Assembly: GCA_945865885.1 (NCBI GenBank)
Contig: CAMBEZ010000013.1
Span: 1 to 48,078 of the forward strand
Direction of reading: 5' to 3'
DNA: 48,078 bases
Origin: Owenweeksia hongkongensis DSM 17368
GTDB taxonomy: Bacteria > Bacteroidota > Bacteroidia > Flavobacteriales > Schleiferiaceae
The notes beneath the pieces are model-generated. The model was not told the origin of the DNA. It made no database searches and saw only the letters and a list, made by a program, of their open reading frames with translations. Numbering within the stretch: the stretch's first letter is position 1; each line of letters starts with the position of its first letter. The position numbers and the translations under genes are program-made. Shown piece after piece: positions 8,597-17,603 of the stretch.

Positions 8597-8625
8597 AGGT
8601 GTTGCTTCCGCAGCACCTTTTTTTT
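8597..8625 (+). terminator. Rho-independent terminator after rpmH
   Basis: A 9-bp stem (AGGTGTTGC with GCAGCACCT, one G-U pair) closes a TTCC tetraloop and runs straight into eight T residues. Confidence 0.9.
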
Positions 8626-8709
8626 GTGCGTAAATTTCATCAGAAAGTACGTCGTTCATTCTCCTGCCTCAACCCACCGTGTTTCAACCACCGAATTAAA
8701 CGCCCCCTC

Positions 8710-11562
8710 ATGCCCCGCAACCAAGAAATAAAAACCGTTCTCCTCATTGGCAGTGGCCCCATTGTGATTGGCCAAGCGTGTGAATTTGATTACGCCGGTT
8801 CTCAGGCCGCACGGTCGCTGCGCGAAGAGGGCATTGAGGTTTCCTTGATCAACTCCAATCCGGCCACCATCATGACGGACTCCGTGGTTGCGGACCACGT
8901 GTACCTGCTGCCGCTGACGGTGGAGTCCTTGGAGCACATTCTCAAAGAGCGCAAGATTGACGCAGTGCTTCCCACCATGGGCGGCCAGACGGCCTTGAAT
9001 TTGTGCATTGAGGCAGACAGCCAAGGGTTGTGGGAAAAGTACGGCGTTGACATCATTGGGGTGGACATCGACGCCATCCACATTACGGAAGACCGGGAGA
9101 AGTTCAAGCAGCTCATGCTCAAGATCGGTATTCCGATGGCGCCGGCGCAGACGGCGGACAGCTACCTCAAAGGCAAGGAGATTGCGCAAGAGTACGGTTT
9201 TCCGTTGTGCATTCGGCCGTCGTTCACGCTGGGCGGTTCCGGCGCGTCGTTTGTGTTCACCAAAGACGAGTTTGACAACGCGCTCAAGCGCGGTTTGGAG
9301 GCGAGCCCCATCCACGAGGTGCTTATTGACAAGGCCTTGCTGGGGTGGAAAGAATTCGAACTGGAGCTTCTTCGGGACCGCAACGACAACGTCATCATCA
9401 TCTGTTCCATTGAGAACATGGACCCCATGGGCATCCACACGGGCGATTCCATCACGGTGGCTCCGGCCATGACGCTGTCGGACCGCACCTACCAGCGCAT
9501 GCGGGACATGGCCATCCACATGATGCGCTCCATCGGCAACTTCGCCGGCGGATGCAACGTGCAGTTTGCCGTCAGTCCGGACGAGAACGAGGACCTGGTG
9601 GCGATTGAGATCAACCCCCGCGTGAGCCGGTCGTCTGCCCTGGCGTCCAAGGCCACGGGGTATCCCATTGCGAAAATTGCCGCCAAGCTGGCCATTGGCT
9701 ACACGTTGGACGAGCTGAACAACCAAATCACCAAGACCACCACGGCGTACTTTGAGCCAACCTTGGACTACGTCATTGTGAAGATTCCACGTTGGAATTT
9801 TGATAAATTCGAGGGCGCGGACCGTCGGTTGGGCCTGCAGATGAAATCCGTGGGCGAGGTCATGGGCATAGGCCGTACGTTCCAGGAAGCCCTTTCTAAG
9901 GCGGCGCAGTCGTTGGAAATCAAGCGCAACGGCTTGGGGGCGGACGGCAAAGGCCTGACGGACCAAAAGGTCATCCTCCACAAATTGGAGTACGCCAGCT
10001 GGGACCGCGTGTTTGTTTTGTACGACGCCATTCAGCTGGGCATTCCGTTGCGCAAAATCCACGAAATCACCAAGATAGATTTGTGGTTCTTGAAGCAGAT
10101 TGAGGAGATGGTGCTGCATCAGCGCATCGTTGAAACGCATTCGCTGGGCTCCCTTCCGTACGACGTGTTGTTGGAGGCCAAGCAAAAGGGCTTTGCGGAC
10201 CGCCAAATTGCGCACATGGTGCGTTGTTTGGAGAGTGAGGTGCACGACAAGCGCGTAGCCCTGGGCATAGAACGCGTTTGGAAGATGGTGGACACCTGCG
10301 CGGCGGAGTTTCCCGCGCAGACGCCGTACTACTATTCCACGTTTGAAGCTCCATCGGCCCTGACGGCCGGGGGGGTGGCGGTGCCGGAGAACGAATCCGT
10401 GCGGTCAGACCGCCCCAAGGTGGTGGTGTTGGGCTCCGGTCCCAACCGCATTGGCCAGGGCATTGAATTTGACTACTCCTGCGTGCACGGGGTTTTGGCG
10501 GCCAAGGAGTGCGGCTACGAAACCATCATGGTGAATTGCAACCCGGAGACGGTTTCCACGGATTTCAACACGGCAGACAAGCTTTATTTTGAGCCGGTGT
10601 TTTGGGAGCACCTGTACGACATCCTGCGCCACGAAAAGCCCGTTGGGGTGGTGGTGCAGTTGGGCGGCCAAACGGCACTCAAATTGGCGGAGAAGTTGGA
10701 GCGGTTTGGGATTCCCATTTTGGGCACCACGTACGAGAGCCTTGATTTGGCCGAAGACCGAGGTCGCTTTTCCACCTTGCTCCAGCAGGAGGGCATTCCG
10801 TACCCGGAGTTTGCCGTCATCACCAATGCGGACGAAGCACGCGCCGTTGCTGCGAATTTGGGCTACCCCATTTTGGTCCGACCGTCCTACGTTTTGGGTG
10901 GCCAGGGCATGAAAATCGTGATCAACGACGACGAGCTGGAAACGCACGTGGTGGAGCTCTTCAAGGACTTCCCCGGAAACCGCGTTCTCTTGGATCATTA
11001 TTTGGCCGGTGCTATTGAGGCGGAGGCCGACGCCATCTGCGACGGTGAGGACGTGTACATCATTGGCATCATGGAGCACATTGAGCCGTGCGGGGTACAC
11101 TCCGGCGATTCAAGTGCCACCTTGCCGCCCTTCAATTTGGGCGAGTTGGTGATGCAGCAGATTGTGGACCACACCAACAAGATCGCCAAGGCCTTGGGAA
11201 CCGTCGGGCTGATCAACATTCAGTTCGCCGTTAAGAACGACACGGTGTACATCATTGAAGCCAATCCGCGCGCTTCCCGCACGGTGCCGTTCATTTGCAA
11301 GGCCTACGACGAGCCCTACGTGAACTACGCCACCAAGGTGATGCTGGGCGCCAAAAAGGTGAAGGACTTCAACTTCCAGCCCAAGCGCAAGGGCTGGGCC
11401 ATCAAGGTGCCGGTTTTCAGCTTCCACAAGTTCCCGGACGTGGACAAGACTCTGGGACCGCAGATGAAGTCCACCGGCGAGGCGATTTACTTCATTGAAT
11501 CGCTGAAAGACCCCCTCTTCCAGAAGCTGTACTCCGAGCGCAATTTGTACTTGAGCAAGTAG
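8710..11562 (+). CDS. carB: Carbamoyl-phosphate synthase large subunit
   Basis: A 950-residue ATP-grasp enzyme. It makes carbamoyl phosphate from bicarbonate, two ATP and ammonia delivered by the small subunit CarA, feeding pyrimidine and arginine synthesis. Two homologous halves are obvious: LIGSGPIVIGQACEFDYAG near the N-terminus and LGSGPNRIGQGIEFDYS near residue 575, with an oligomerisation segment between. The chain ends soon after the second ATP-grasp unit (SLKDPLFQKLYSERNLYLSK). The C-terminal allosteric (MGS-like) domain of about 120 residues found in the E. coli enzyme (1073 residues) is therefore absent. The ATG at 8710 is chosen because earlier in-frame starts lie inside the rpmH terminator. 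A bidirectional hairpin follows the stop. Confidence 0.96.
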   Translation: MPRNQEIKTVLLIGSGPIVIGQACEFDYAGSQAARSLREEGIEVSLINSNPATIMTDSVVADHVYLLPLTVESLEHILKERKIDAVLPTMGGQTALNLCIEADSQGLWEKYGVDIIGVDIDAIHITEDREKFKQLMLKIGIPMAPAQTADSYLKGKEIAQEYGFPLCIRPSFTLGGSGASFVFTKDEFDNALKRGLEASPIHEVLIDKALLGWKEFELELLRDRNDNVIIICSIENMDPMGIHTGDSITVAPAMTLSDRTYQRMRDMAIHMMRSIGNFAGGCNVQFAVSPDENEDLVAIEINPRVSRSSALASKATGYPIAKIAAKLAIGYTLDELNNQITKTTTAYFEPTLDYVIVKIPRWNFDKFEGADRRLGLQMKSVGEVMGIGRTFQEALSKAAQSLEIKRNGLGADGKGLTDQKVILHKLEYASWDRVFVLYDAIQLGIPLRKIHEITKIDLWFLKQIEEMVLHQRIVETHSLGSLPYDVLLEAKQKGFADRQIAHMVRCLESEVHDKRVALGIERVWKMVDTCAAEFPAQTPYYYSTFEAPSALTAGGVAVPENESVRSDRPKVVVLGSGPNRIGQGIEFDYSCVHGVLAAKECGYETIMVNCNPETVSTDFNTADKLYFEPVFWEHLYDILRHEKPVGVVVQLGGQTALKLAEKLERFGIPILGTTYESLDLAEDRGRFSTLLQQEGIPYPEFAVITNADEARAVAANLGYPILVRPSYVLGGQGMKIVINDDELETHVVELFKDFPGNRVLLDHYLAGAIEAEADAICDGEDVYIIGIMEHIEPCGVHSGDSSATLPPFNLGELVMQQIVDHTNKIAKALGTVGLINIQFAVKNDTVYIIEANPRASRTVPFICKAYDEPYVNYATKVMLGAKKVKDFNFQPKRKGWAIKVPVFSFHKFPDVDKTLGPQMKSTGEAIYFIESLKDPLFQKLYSERNLYLSK

Positions 11563-11582
11563 GATTTCGTTCCCCAAAAGAC

Positions 11583-11617
11583 AAACACCCCGAGCTGCAA
11601 GCTCGGGGTGTTTTTTT
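11583..11617 (+). terminator. Terminator after carB, probably bidirectional
   Basis: A perfect 13-bp stem (11583-11595 with 11601-11613) with a TGCAA loop is followed by a T run to 11617. On the minus strand the same hairpin is followed by a T-rich tract, so it may also end the converging membrane-protein transcript. The rest of 11563-11679 shows nothing else. Confidence 0.92.
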
Positions 11618-11679
11618 GGCGGAGGTTGAATTCCAAATAAAGTGTTGGCCCCGACGGCTCAGCATGCATTCCCGTATGC

Positions 11680-12891
11680 TCACTTCGCGCGCACCGGAAA
11701 GTGGTGTGTGCGCAGGGCGTAGTTATCCGGTTGCAACGTGTCTTTTTGAACGGCAATCCGGTCTGCTTCGTGCAATTTAAAATTGGCACGGGCCGACGGA
11801 TCCTGCCGGTAGGCATCGTTCATTTGCCAAACCAACAGCACCAAAGCAATGGCCGGCAGTGCGGAAAGGACGCGCTTGGCCAGGGGCGGAAGTAGTTCGT
11901 TTCGGAAAACAGCAACGGACCAAACCAGAACGGTTGCGGTCCAAGCCATGCGTTGCCGCACAAAACCGCCTTCGCCCAAGTGGTCCGGACCTAAGATGGC
12001 CCAAGCAGCAGCAAAAAACACCATGCACCAAAGGATCCAAGAAAACCGGCGGAAATGAGGCAGGCGCAGGGGCACGGCTGCGGCAACCCCAACAGCAAGG
12101 GTTAGCACGCAGGTCAGTAGCAATCGAAGGTCCAAGCGAAGGGCCAATACATCGCCCAATGCCAGCCGTGCCAATCGTTCCAAAAAAGGGACCCCCCGCG
12201 GTGCGGATGCAGCATCGCCGGAAGAACCCGATGCAAACCACGTGTACCCAAATACCAGTGCCCAAAAGGCGCCATGCGCTAAGGAAAGGAAAGGGAGACG
12301 AGCCTTTGCGGAGTTCTGAAAATAGGTGGGTTTTGCCTGAACGAAACCGGATGCATAAAGGAGAAGTGCTGCCAAACCCACGAAGGCCAAACCAAGCGGA
12401 TGCGCAAAATAAAGGGCGGGCCACAGCAGGTGTATCCAGAGACTGGACGGCCGAAGTTGCAGCAGTCTGAAGGCAAGAAGGGCCAATCCTGCTGCGGCTA
12501 TGAAGTTGTAAAAGCCTTTAAAAAACAACAGGTTGAAGAATAAAACGGGCACCCATGCAGCCAGTTCTGGGTGTTTTTGACGTCGGCCGGTTGCCCAATA
12601 AATGGCGGCAGCAAAAGGCAGGGCCAGCAGCAGCTGGAGGATTTTCTCTGCCATGGGCCCCGTTGCTCCAAAGGCCAACAAAACTTGAAGGACGCGGTGG
12701 ATCAGTTGGTTGGAGAGCAGGGGGTGGTTGGGTTCTGCTATCGCCGTCCATGCCGGGTCTCCTGCCGCTAAGTGGTTTAAGGCCAAGGCTTGCCAAACGT
12801 GGCTGGGGCCGTCTTGGGTAGTTAACGGAAGGAGCAGAAGTGGACACAACAACATCAGCCACGCTCCCCAACGGTAGCCTTGGTGGTTCAT
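11680..12891 (-). CDS. Polytopic membrane protein, possible GT-C-type glycosyltransferase
   Basis: A 403-residue very hydrophobic protein with roughly ten predicted membrane segments. The first is at about residues 9-25; many Trp/Phe-rich helices follow. An acidic residue lies just after the first helix (TTQDGPSHVWQAL), and ANHPLLSNQLIHR-like polar loop sequence comes soon after. That layout recalls GT-C polyprenyl-phosphate-sugar-dependent transferases, but no diagnostic motif is certain and the protein is not recognised by name. The C-terminal soluble tail (about 355-403) is hydrophilic. Its ATG overlaps the stop of the upstream GT4 gene as ATGA, so the two are translationally coupled. Assignment to glycan synthesis rests mainly on that context. 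Confidence 0.7.
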   Translation of the reverse strand: MNHQGYRWGAWLMLLCPLLLLPLTTQDGPSHVWQALALNHLAAGDPAWTAIAEPNHPLLSNQLIHRVLQVLLAFGATGPMAEKILQLLLALPFAAAIYWATGRRQKHPELAAWVPVLFFNLLFFKGFYNFIAAAGLALLAFRLLQLRPSSLWIHLLWPALYFAHPLGLAFVGLAALLLYASGFVQAKPTYFQNSAKARLPFLSLAHGAFWALVFGYTWFASGSSGDAASAPRGVPFLERLARLALGDVLALRLDLRLLLTCVLTLAVGVAAAVPLRLPHFRRFSWILWCMVFFAAAWAILGPDHLGEGGFVRQRMAWTATVLVWSVAVFRNELLPPLAKRVLSALPAIALVLLVWQMNDAYRQDPSARANFKLHEADRIAVQKDTLQPDNYALRTHHFPVRAK

Positions 12892-14201
12892 GAATCGAGG
12901 GTTGTTTGCATCCAATTCAACAACTTCTGCGCCAAGGCAGCCCGCGTGTAGGCGGACGGGTCTGCCGCCCCCGTTCCGGGCTCGTCCAAAGCCTTTTGCA
13001 GGGCCTGAGCAGCGCGTTGGCAACCATCTTCGGTGGGGTCAAACAAGGATCCGGCCCGGTTCTCCAAAAGCAGCAACTGCGCATCGCCGTCGGTTTCCGG
13101 TCCAAAGCCCCAAATGGGTCTCCCGGTTCCCAAGTACTCAAACAGTTTGCCGGTGAGAATGCCGCGGTTGTTGGGGAGGTCCGGGATCAAAAGCACCAGA
13201 ACGTCTGCGGATTGCAGCAGTTGAACCGACTCCCGGTGGGGGAGGTACCCCAGGAGTTCCAGGCGGAAGGCGTCGGGAAATTCGTGTTCCAAGGCGCGCA
13301 AGGCGACCACGGCTTCGTCGGCCGGTTTGCCGGCCATGCGGAAGACAAAGGATTTGCCTTGGCGCAGGATTTGCTGGAAGGAGGATACCAGGGCCGCTAC
13401 GGGGTACTGCAGGGACAGGGTTCCGGTGTACGCCAAAACGGCGGTATGGGGCTCGGTGGGTGGATTCCGGTTCGGGTCAAAGTCTTCCGGATCGTATCCG
13501 TTGGGAAGCACCAGGAATTTGGCGGCGTCCACCCGGATGGATTTGCCCACCAAGGTGCGCTTGAGGTCTTCGCTGACCACCAAGACCCGTCGGGCTTCTT
13601 CCAACACCGTGCGCTCCAGTTTTCGGTCGTGCGCGCGGGCCCACGGGGTGGGGTAGAAGCGGTCGTAGTAGTAAATGTCCGTCCACGGGTCCCGGAAATC
13701 GGCGGTCCACGCGATGCCCGTTTCCCGCTGGAGTTGCCGACCAATCAGGTGGGTGGAGTGCGGAGGCCCGGTGGTGATGACGTAGGTGTACCCACCTTCG
13801 GATAAAATTTGGCGCGCAGCGCGCATGGCGTGGCGGTTCCAGCCTTTGCGCGGATCCGGCAAGAAGAAATTCCCGCGAACAAATCGAGACAAGGCCTGCA
13901 GCGGTCCCGGTTTTCCGGCTTGATTGGCAAATCCGGAGTACGGAACCTCTTTGCGCCCCGTAAGGCGCTGGTAGGCAGCAAACCAATCCGTGGCGGGGGT
14001 GGTTACCGTTCTAATTTCCGCAACCTCCTGCAGCAGCGATTCGTCTTGTACCGGGTAGGTGGCTGCGGCCGGGTCTACTGTCAGAACGGTTAATTCCTGC
14101 CCCATACGCTGCCATTCCTTGGCGGTTTTCAGCCAGCGCTGCACCCCTGGGCCACCCGCCGGCGGCCAGTAGTACGTGACGATGAGAATCTTCCCGGCCA
14201 T
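12888..14201 (-). CDS. GT4-family glycosyltransferase
   Basis: A 437-residue GT-B fold retaining glycosyltransferase, cytosolic or peripherally membrane-bound. The N-terminal acceptor domain begins KILIVTYYWPPAGGPGVQRW, with the glycine-rich loop typical of the family. The C-terminal donor domain has LPNGYDPEDF, AYTGTLSLQYP and, near the nucleotide-sugar site, NNRGILTGKLFEYLGTGRP. The ATG at 14201 is preferred over one 14 codons upstream because its A is also the last base of the preceding TGA, a one-base overlap with the YfhO gene. The downstream membrane-protein gene overlaps by 4 bp. Donor and acceptor sugars cannot be told. Confidence 0.9.
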   Translation of the reverse strand: MAGKILIVTYYWPPAGGPGVQRWLKTAKEWQRMGQELTVLTVDPAAATYPVQDESLLQEVAEIRTVTTPATDWFAAYQRLTGRKEVPYSGFANQAGKPGPLQALSRFVRGNFFLPDPRKGWNRHAMRAARQILSEGGYTYVITTGPPHSTHLIGRQLQRETGIAWTADFRDPWTDIYYYDRFYPTPWARAHDRKLERTVLEEARRVLVVSEDLKRTLVGKSIRVDAAKFLVLPNGYDPEDFDPNRNPPTEPHTAVLAYTGTLSLQYPVAALVSSFQQILRQGKSFVFRMAGKPADEAVVALRALEHEFPDAFRLELLGYLPHRESVQLLQSADVLVLLIPDLPNNRGILTGKLFEYLGTGRPIWGFGPETDGDAQLLLLENRAGSLFDPTEDGCQRAAQALQKALDEPGTGAADPSAYTRAALAQKLLNWMQTTLDS

Positions 14202-16693
14202 CAAGCCGCGCTTGCCTCTTTTCGGTTGCGCAGTTCCTGCCAAAACGCCCCAGCCAAGGCCAGGACCAACAGAACGCTAAAGCCCAAGTCAATTTGTTCT
14301 CCGGTGGTGTAGGTGGTGGGTTCAAAACGGAACACCACTTCCTTCGTGCCAGCGGGCAAAACGGCCGCGCGCAGCACGTAATTCACCCGGATGACGTCCA
14401 CTTCCTTGCCGTCGGTCTCCGCAATCCAGCGCTGACCGGGAACCTCGTAGAACAGTTCGGAGAATACCGCCAAACGGTCCGTGGTGCAGCCGCGAACGGC
14501 GTACGTTAGGGTCTTGGGGTCGTAGTTTTTCAAGTCGATTAGCGCGGCAGAATCCGCGGCTACCGGCAAGGCAACGTCTGGGGCAACGTCTTGCGCGTCC
14601 ACCACGGCCGTGCGCTGGGGATCAAAATCCGTGAGTGCCGCCATGGCTGCGTCCGGACCGTCCACGCGGTTCAGTTCCGCGGGGAACCAAGCGTGTCCGC
14701 AGGCTGCCAAATTGGGTTGGGCGATGGACTGGTTGTTGTTGTCTTTAACAATGAACCACTTGGTGTTGAGCATGTTGTAGACGGAAAGGTTGCCCTTGCT
14801 CAGTTGCCGGTCGATCAAATCTTGGTAGCGTGCCAGTTTGGCGCCGTGGTACCCGCCCACGCTTTTGTGGTGGTAGGAGGTGTAGGAATCGGAGGTGAGG
14901 CCCGCGCTGGTGTTGAAAACGCGGTAGTGTGGGTCCGTGTCTTTTTGGATCAACAAGTCCGCCTGCGAGGGGGCAAAGGCGGCCTCGTAGTCCCGACTCG
15001 ATACAAATTCTTCGCTGCCCAATTGGTCGCGGTCAAACCGCCACTGATCCACCAAAACCAAAGCGCCCAGTCCCAACACCACGTGTAGGGTTTTGACCTT
15101 GCCCAGCAGGTGTCCCCACAGCAAAGCGGCCGTCAGCACTACAAACAGTAGGGTACTGAAGGCAGAACTGCGCAGCAGGGATTCGCGGTCCGCACGGAGC
15201 ATGTTCAGATCAAATCCCTCTTGGCCAAATCCTGCGTCGCGCGGGCTTTCCAAAGACAAAAACGCCGGGCCAAAAAGTGCCAACAGCAGGCTGAGTCCGC
15301 CGGTGGTATACAGTGCCCACAGCAAGCGCTTTTGCAGCCACTCGCGCCCTTGGTTGCCGTTCATCCACGTTTGCAAGCCCACAAAACCCAGATAAGGAAT
15401 GACCAGGAAGGCCACCACCAACGCCATGGAGGGGACGCGGAATTTGTTGTAGAGCGGGAGGTAGTCGAACACGAACCGGTTGATGAATTCCGCGTTTTTG
15501 CCCCAGGCTAAAACGGCACTCAAAAGCAAGGCCGCCAAGGCCCAGTTGCGCGTGGGACCGCGAACCACCAACAAGCCCAAAACGAACAAAAAGAAGACCA
15601 CCGCGCCCACGTAGTAGGCTCCGTTCACCAAAGATTGTTCTCCCCAGTACATGCGGGAACCCACCAATTGATTGGAATTGGCCTCCAACGCCTTGCCGCT
15701 GTAGCCCTGTTGGCGCAGTGCACCTTCCACAAATTGGTACGTTTCGGTGCCTGCGTAGGACTGTTTGGCTCCGCCGCCCATGAGGTTGGGAACGAAGAGA
15801 TTCAACGTTTCGCTGACGCCGTAGGACCAGCTCATGGCGTAGTCAAAATCCAAACCGGCCGCGGGTTTTTGCGCGGAACCGTCGGTTTGTTCCGGGGTTA
15901 AATCCGAATGCCCACCGCGCATGGACGCCTTGGTGTAGGCGTAGGAACTCCACAGGTTGCCGATGTTGGGGCCGATGCCCACCAGAGCCGCCAGGGCGAG
16001 CACCACCAACTGCTTGGCCCATCCGCCCGCCGTTCCGGTGCGAAAGGCATGAACGCCAAAGGCCACCACCATAGCCAAAATGGGCAGGGCCGTGTAAAAC
16101 GTAATTTGGAAGTGGTTGGCGTGGATGCTCATGCCGGTGAACAAGGCGGTCAGTGCAAATCCCAAGGCTAACCGCCCGCGCAGCGTGAGCAAAACGCCCA
16201 AGAGCAGCGGTGCCATGTAGGCCGCGGTGCGGATTTTGGCGTTGTGGCCAGCCGCTAAGGAAATGATGAAAAAGGCACTGAAGCCAAAGGCAATGGCGCC
16301 CACCGCCGCCAGTCCCGGATCCACCTTTTCACCGCGCAGCAAGAAGAAAAAGCCAATCATGAGCGTGGCAATGATATAAATGCCGGAATCCAGGCCCAAA
16401 ACGGTGCTGATGGCCGTTTGGAAGTAGCCCAGGACGTTGTTGGGGTAGAGGGTAGACACCTGGAAGGTGGGCATGCCGCTGAACATGGAATTGGTCCAGA
16501 GCGGCTCCTCGCCGGTGGCTTCCCGGTAATCCACAATTTCCTTGCCTTTGGCCAGGCCCATCAGAATATCGTCCTGCGGTATGGACTTGTTTTGGAACAC
16601 CACCGGTGCAAAATAAACCACATTCAAAGCGGCCAAAACCAGTACGGGCAACAACCAATTGCGGTTGGATTTCCAGGAAAAGAGAGCGTTCAT
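14201..16693 (-). CDS. YfhO-family integral membrane protein
   Basis: An 830-residue polytopic protein with a first membrane helix at about residues 11-27, then about a dozen more. It contains the YfhO-type loop PQDDILMGLAKGKEIVDYRE and large periplasmic segments. YfhO proteins are GT-C-like enzymes; in Firmicutes they are implicated in glycosylating lipoteichoic acid or lipid-linked sugars. The C-terminal portion (about 580-790) is a soluble beta-rich domain (EVDVIRVNYVLRAAVLPAGT), followed by a last helix and a short basic tail. The ATG at 16693 is preferred to an upstream GTG. It heads the minus-strand arm of the glycan region. The assignment is from overall resemblance; the substrate is unknown. 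Confidence 0.82.
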   Translation of the reverse strand: MNALFSWKSNRNWLLPVLVLAALNVVYFAPVVFQNKSIPQDDILMGLAKGKEIVDYREATGEEPLWTNSMFSGMPTFQVSTLYPNNVLGYFQTAISTVLGLDSGIYIIATLMIGFFFLLRGEKVDPGLAAVGAIAFGFSAFFIISLAAGHNAKIRTAAYMAPLLLGVLLTLRGRLALGFALTALFTGMSIHANHFQITFYTALPILAMVVAFGVHAFRTGTAGGWAKQLVVLALAALVGIGPNIGNLWSSYAYTKASMRGGHSDLTPEQTDGSAQKPAAGLDFDYAMSWSYGVSETLNLFVPNLMGGGAKQSYAGTETYQFVEGALRQQGYSGKALEANSNQLVGSRMYWGEQSLVNGAYYVGAVVFFLFVLGLLVVRGPTRNWALAALLLSAVLAWGKNAEFINRFVFDYLPLYNKFRVPSMALVVAFLVIPYLGFVGLQTWMNGNQGREWLQKRLLWALYTTGGLSLLLALFGPAFLSLESPRDAGFGQEGFDLNMLRADRESLLRSSAFSTLLFVVLTAALLWGHLLGKVKTLHVVLGLGALVLVDQWRFDRDQLGSEEFVSSRDYEAAFAPSQADLLIQKDTDPHYRVFNTSAGLTSDSYTSYHHKSVGGYHGAKLARYQDLIDRQLSKGNLSVYNMLNTKWFIVKDNNNQSIAQPNLAACGHAWFPAELNRVDGPDAAMAALTDFDPQRTAVVDAQDVAPDVALPVAADSAALIDLKNYDPKTLTYAVRGCTTDRLAVFSELFYEVPGQRWIAETDGKEVDVIRVNYVLRAAVLPAGTKEVVFRFEPTTYTTGEQIDLGFSVLLVLALAGAFWQELRNRKEASAA

Positions 16694-16716
16694 GAGTAAG
16701 GGGTTACAAGAATGCA

Positions 16717-16724
16717 CAAGTTTA
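16717..16724 (-). promoter_or_regulatory. Variant -7 box TAAACTTG for the YfhO gene
   Basis: One mismatch from TAnnTTTG on the minus strand, 23 nt before the ATG at 16693, in the 61-bp divergent gap shared with the sulfotransferase gene. Confidence 0.4.
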
Positions 16725-16738
16725 CGAAGAATTGGCCG

Positions 16739-16746
16739 TTACTTTG
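16739..16746 (+). promoter_or_regulatory. Variant -7 box TTACTTTG for the sulfotransferase gene
   Basis: One mismatch from TAnnTTTG, ending 8 nt before the ATG at 16755. It would give a leaderless or nearly leaderless plus-arm transcript of the glycan region. Confidence 0.4.
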
Positions 16747-16754
16747 GGATTGGA

Positions 16755-17603
16755 ATGAACAACCTCACCTTTCCCAATGCAGTGGTCATCGGTGCGCCCA
16801 AATGCGGGACCAGTTCCCTCTATTTTTGGCTGTCTGCCCACCCGGAAATCTGCGCTTCTCCGGTCAAAGAGACCTTCTTTTTTGCGGACGACGTCAACCG
16901 GTTCAACCGTTCGGCCAACGTTCTGGAGCACGGTATAAGCGCTTACGCGGCGTACTTCAAGGGCTGTTCTCAGGCACCGGTGGTTTTGGAAGCCACGGCT
17001 CCTTATTTGTATTATCAAAAGGCGTTAAAGCACATTCCGGCGCTGCCGTCCCGCCCCAAATGCATCGTGGTTTTGCGGGAACCGTCGGCCAGACTCTATA
17101 GCCAATACCGCTTTGAACGCTTCCGGACCAAGCGAATAAACCAGTCCTATGCCGAATACGCAAGCGATCCCGTCTTGCTGCAGCACGGCGATTACGCTCA
17201 CTGGCTGCGGCCGTGGCAGGAGGCGCTGGGATCGGAGCGATTGCGCGTGGTGCTTTTTGAATCTTTGCTGCGCAATCCGCACGGGGAAATGGAGCGTATT
17301 GCGCGTTTTTTGGCCGTGGATCCTGGCTTTTACGCCAACTATTCCTTTGTGCAGCACAACGAGACCGTCGCCATCCGGTCCAAGCGGCTGCACCGACTGG
17401 GGCTGGCACTTCAGCGGTACGTGCCCCATTCCGTGCAGGAAGCCTTGTTGCCGCTGTATTTGAAAATGAACGCCGGAAAAATGCCCGCCAAGGACCCCGA
17501 TGACGACCGGGTACGCGCGGAGGTGAGCGCTCAGTACCGCGCGCTGCAACCGGGATTGGAGGCCCTTTTTCCGGACTTGGATTGGTCGGTGTGGGGATCG
17601 TAA
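16755..17603 (+). CDS. PAPS-dependent sulfotransferase
   Basis: A 282-residue cytosolic enzyme expected to move a sulfuryl group from 3'-phosphoadenosine 5'-phosphosulfate to a sugar hydroxyl. The 5'-phosphosulfate loop is GAPKCGTSSL at residues 13-22 and the 3'-phosphate element is REPSARLYSQY at 108-118. Both are standard for the heparan/chondroitin-type sulfotransferase superfamily. The ATG at 16755 is chosen because it puts the first loop at the usual distance from the N-terminus; earlier in-frame starts would overlap the divergent YfhO gene. The next gene, a flippase, overlaps its 3' end by 13 bp. The acceptor is unknown; a glycan precursor is likely from context. Confidence 0.88.
   Translation: MNNLTFPNAVVIGAPKCGTSSLYFWLSAHPEICASPVKETFFFADDVNRFNRSANVLEHGISAYAAYFKGCSQAPVVLEATAPYLYYQKALKHIPALPSRPKCIVVLREPSARLYSQYRFERFRTKRINQSYAEYASDPVLLQHGDYAHWLRPWQEALGSERLRVVLFESLLRNPHGEMERIARFLAVDPGFYANYSFVQHNETVAIRSKRLHRLGLALQRYVPHSVQEALLPLYLKMNAGKMPAKDPDDDRVRAEVSAQYRALQPGLEALFPDLDWSVWGS

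Noticed and set aside
8379-8625. Possible replication origin suggested by rpmH
   Set aside because: No dnaA, rnpA or cluster of DnaA boxes is nearby, and rpmH is followed by carB.
8656-10245. A 529-codon open frame on the minus strand opposite carB
   Set aside because: It is the mirror of a strongly conserved enzyme, is rich in His/Val/Gln with no domain, and crosses the rpmH-carB gap. It is a codon-bias shadow.
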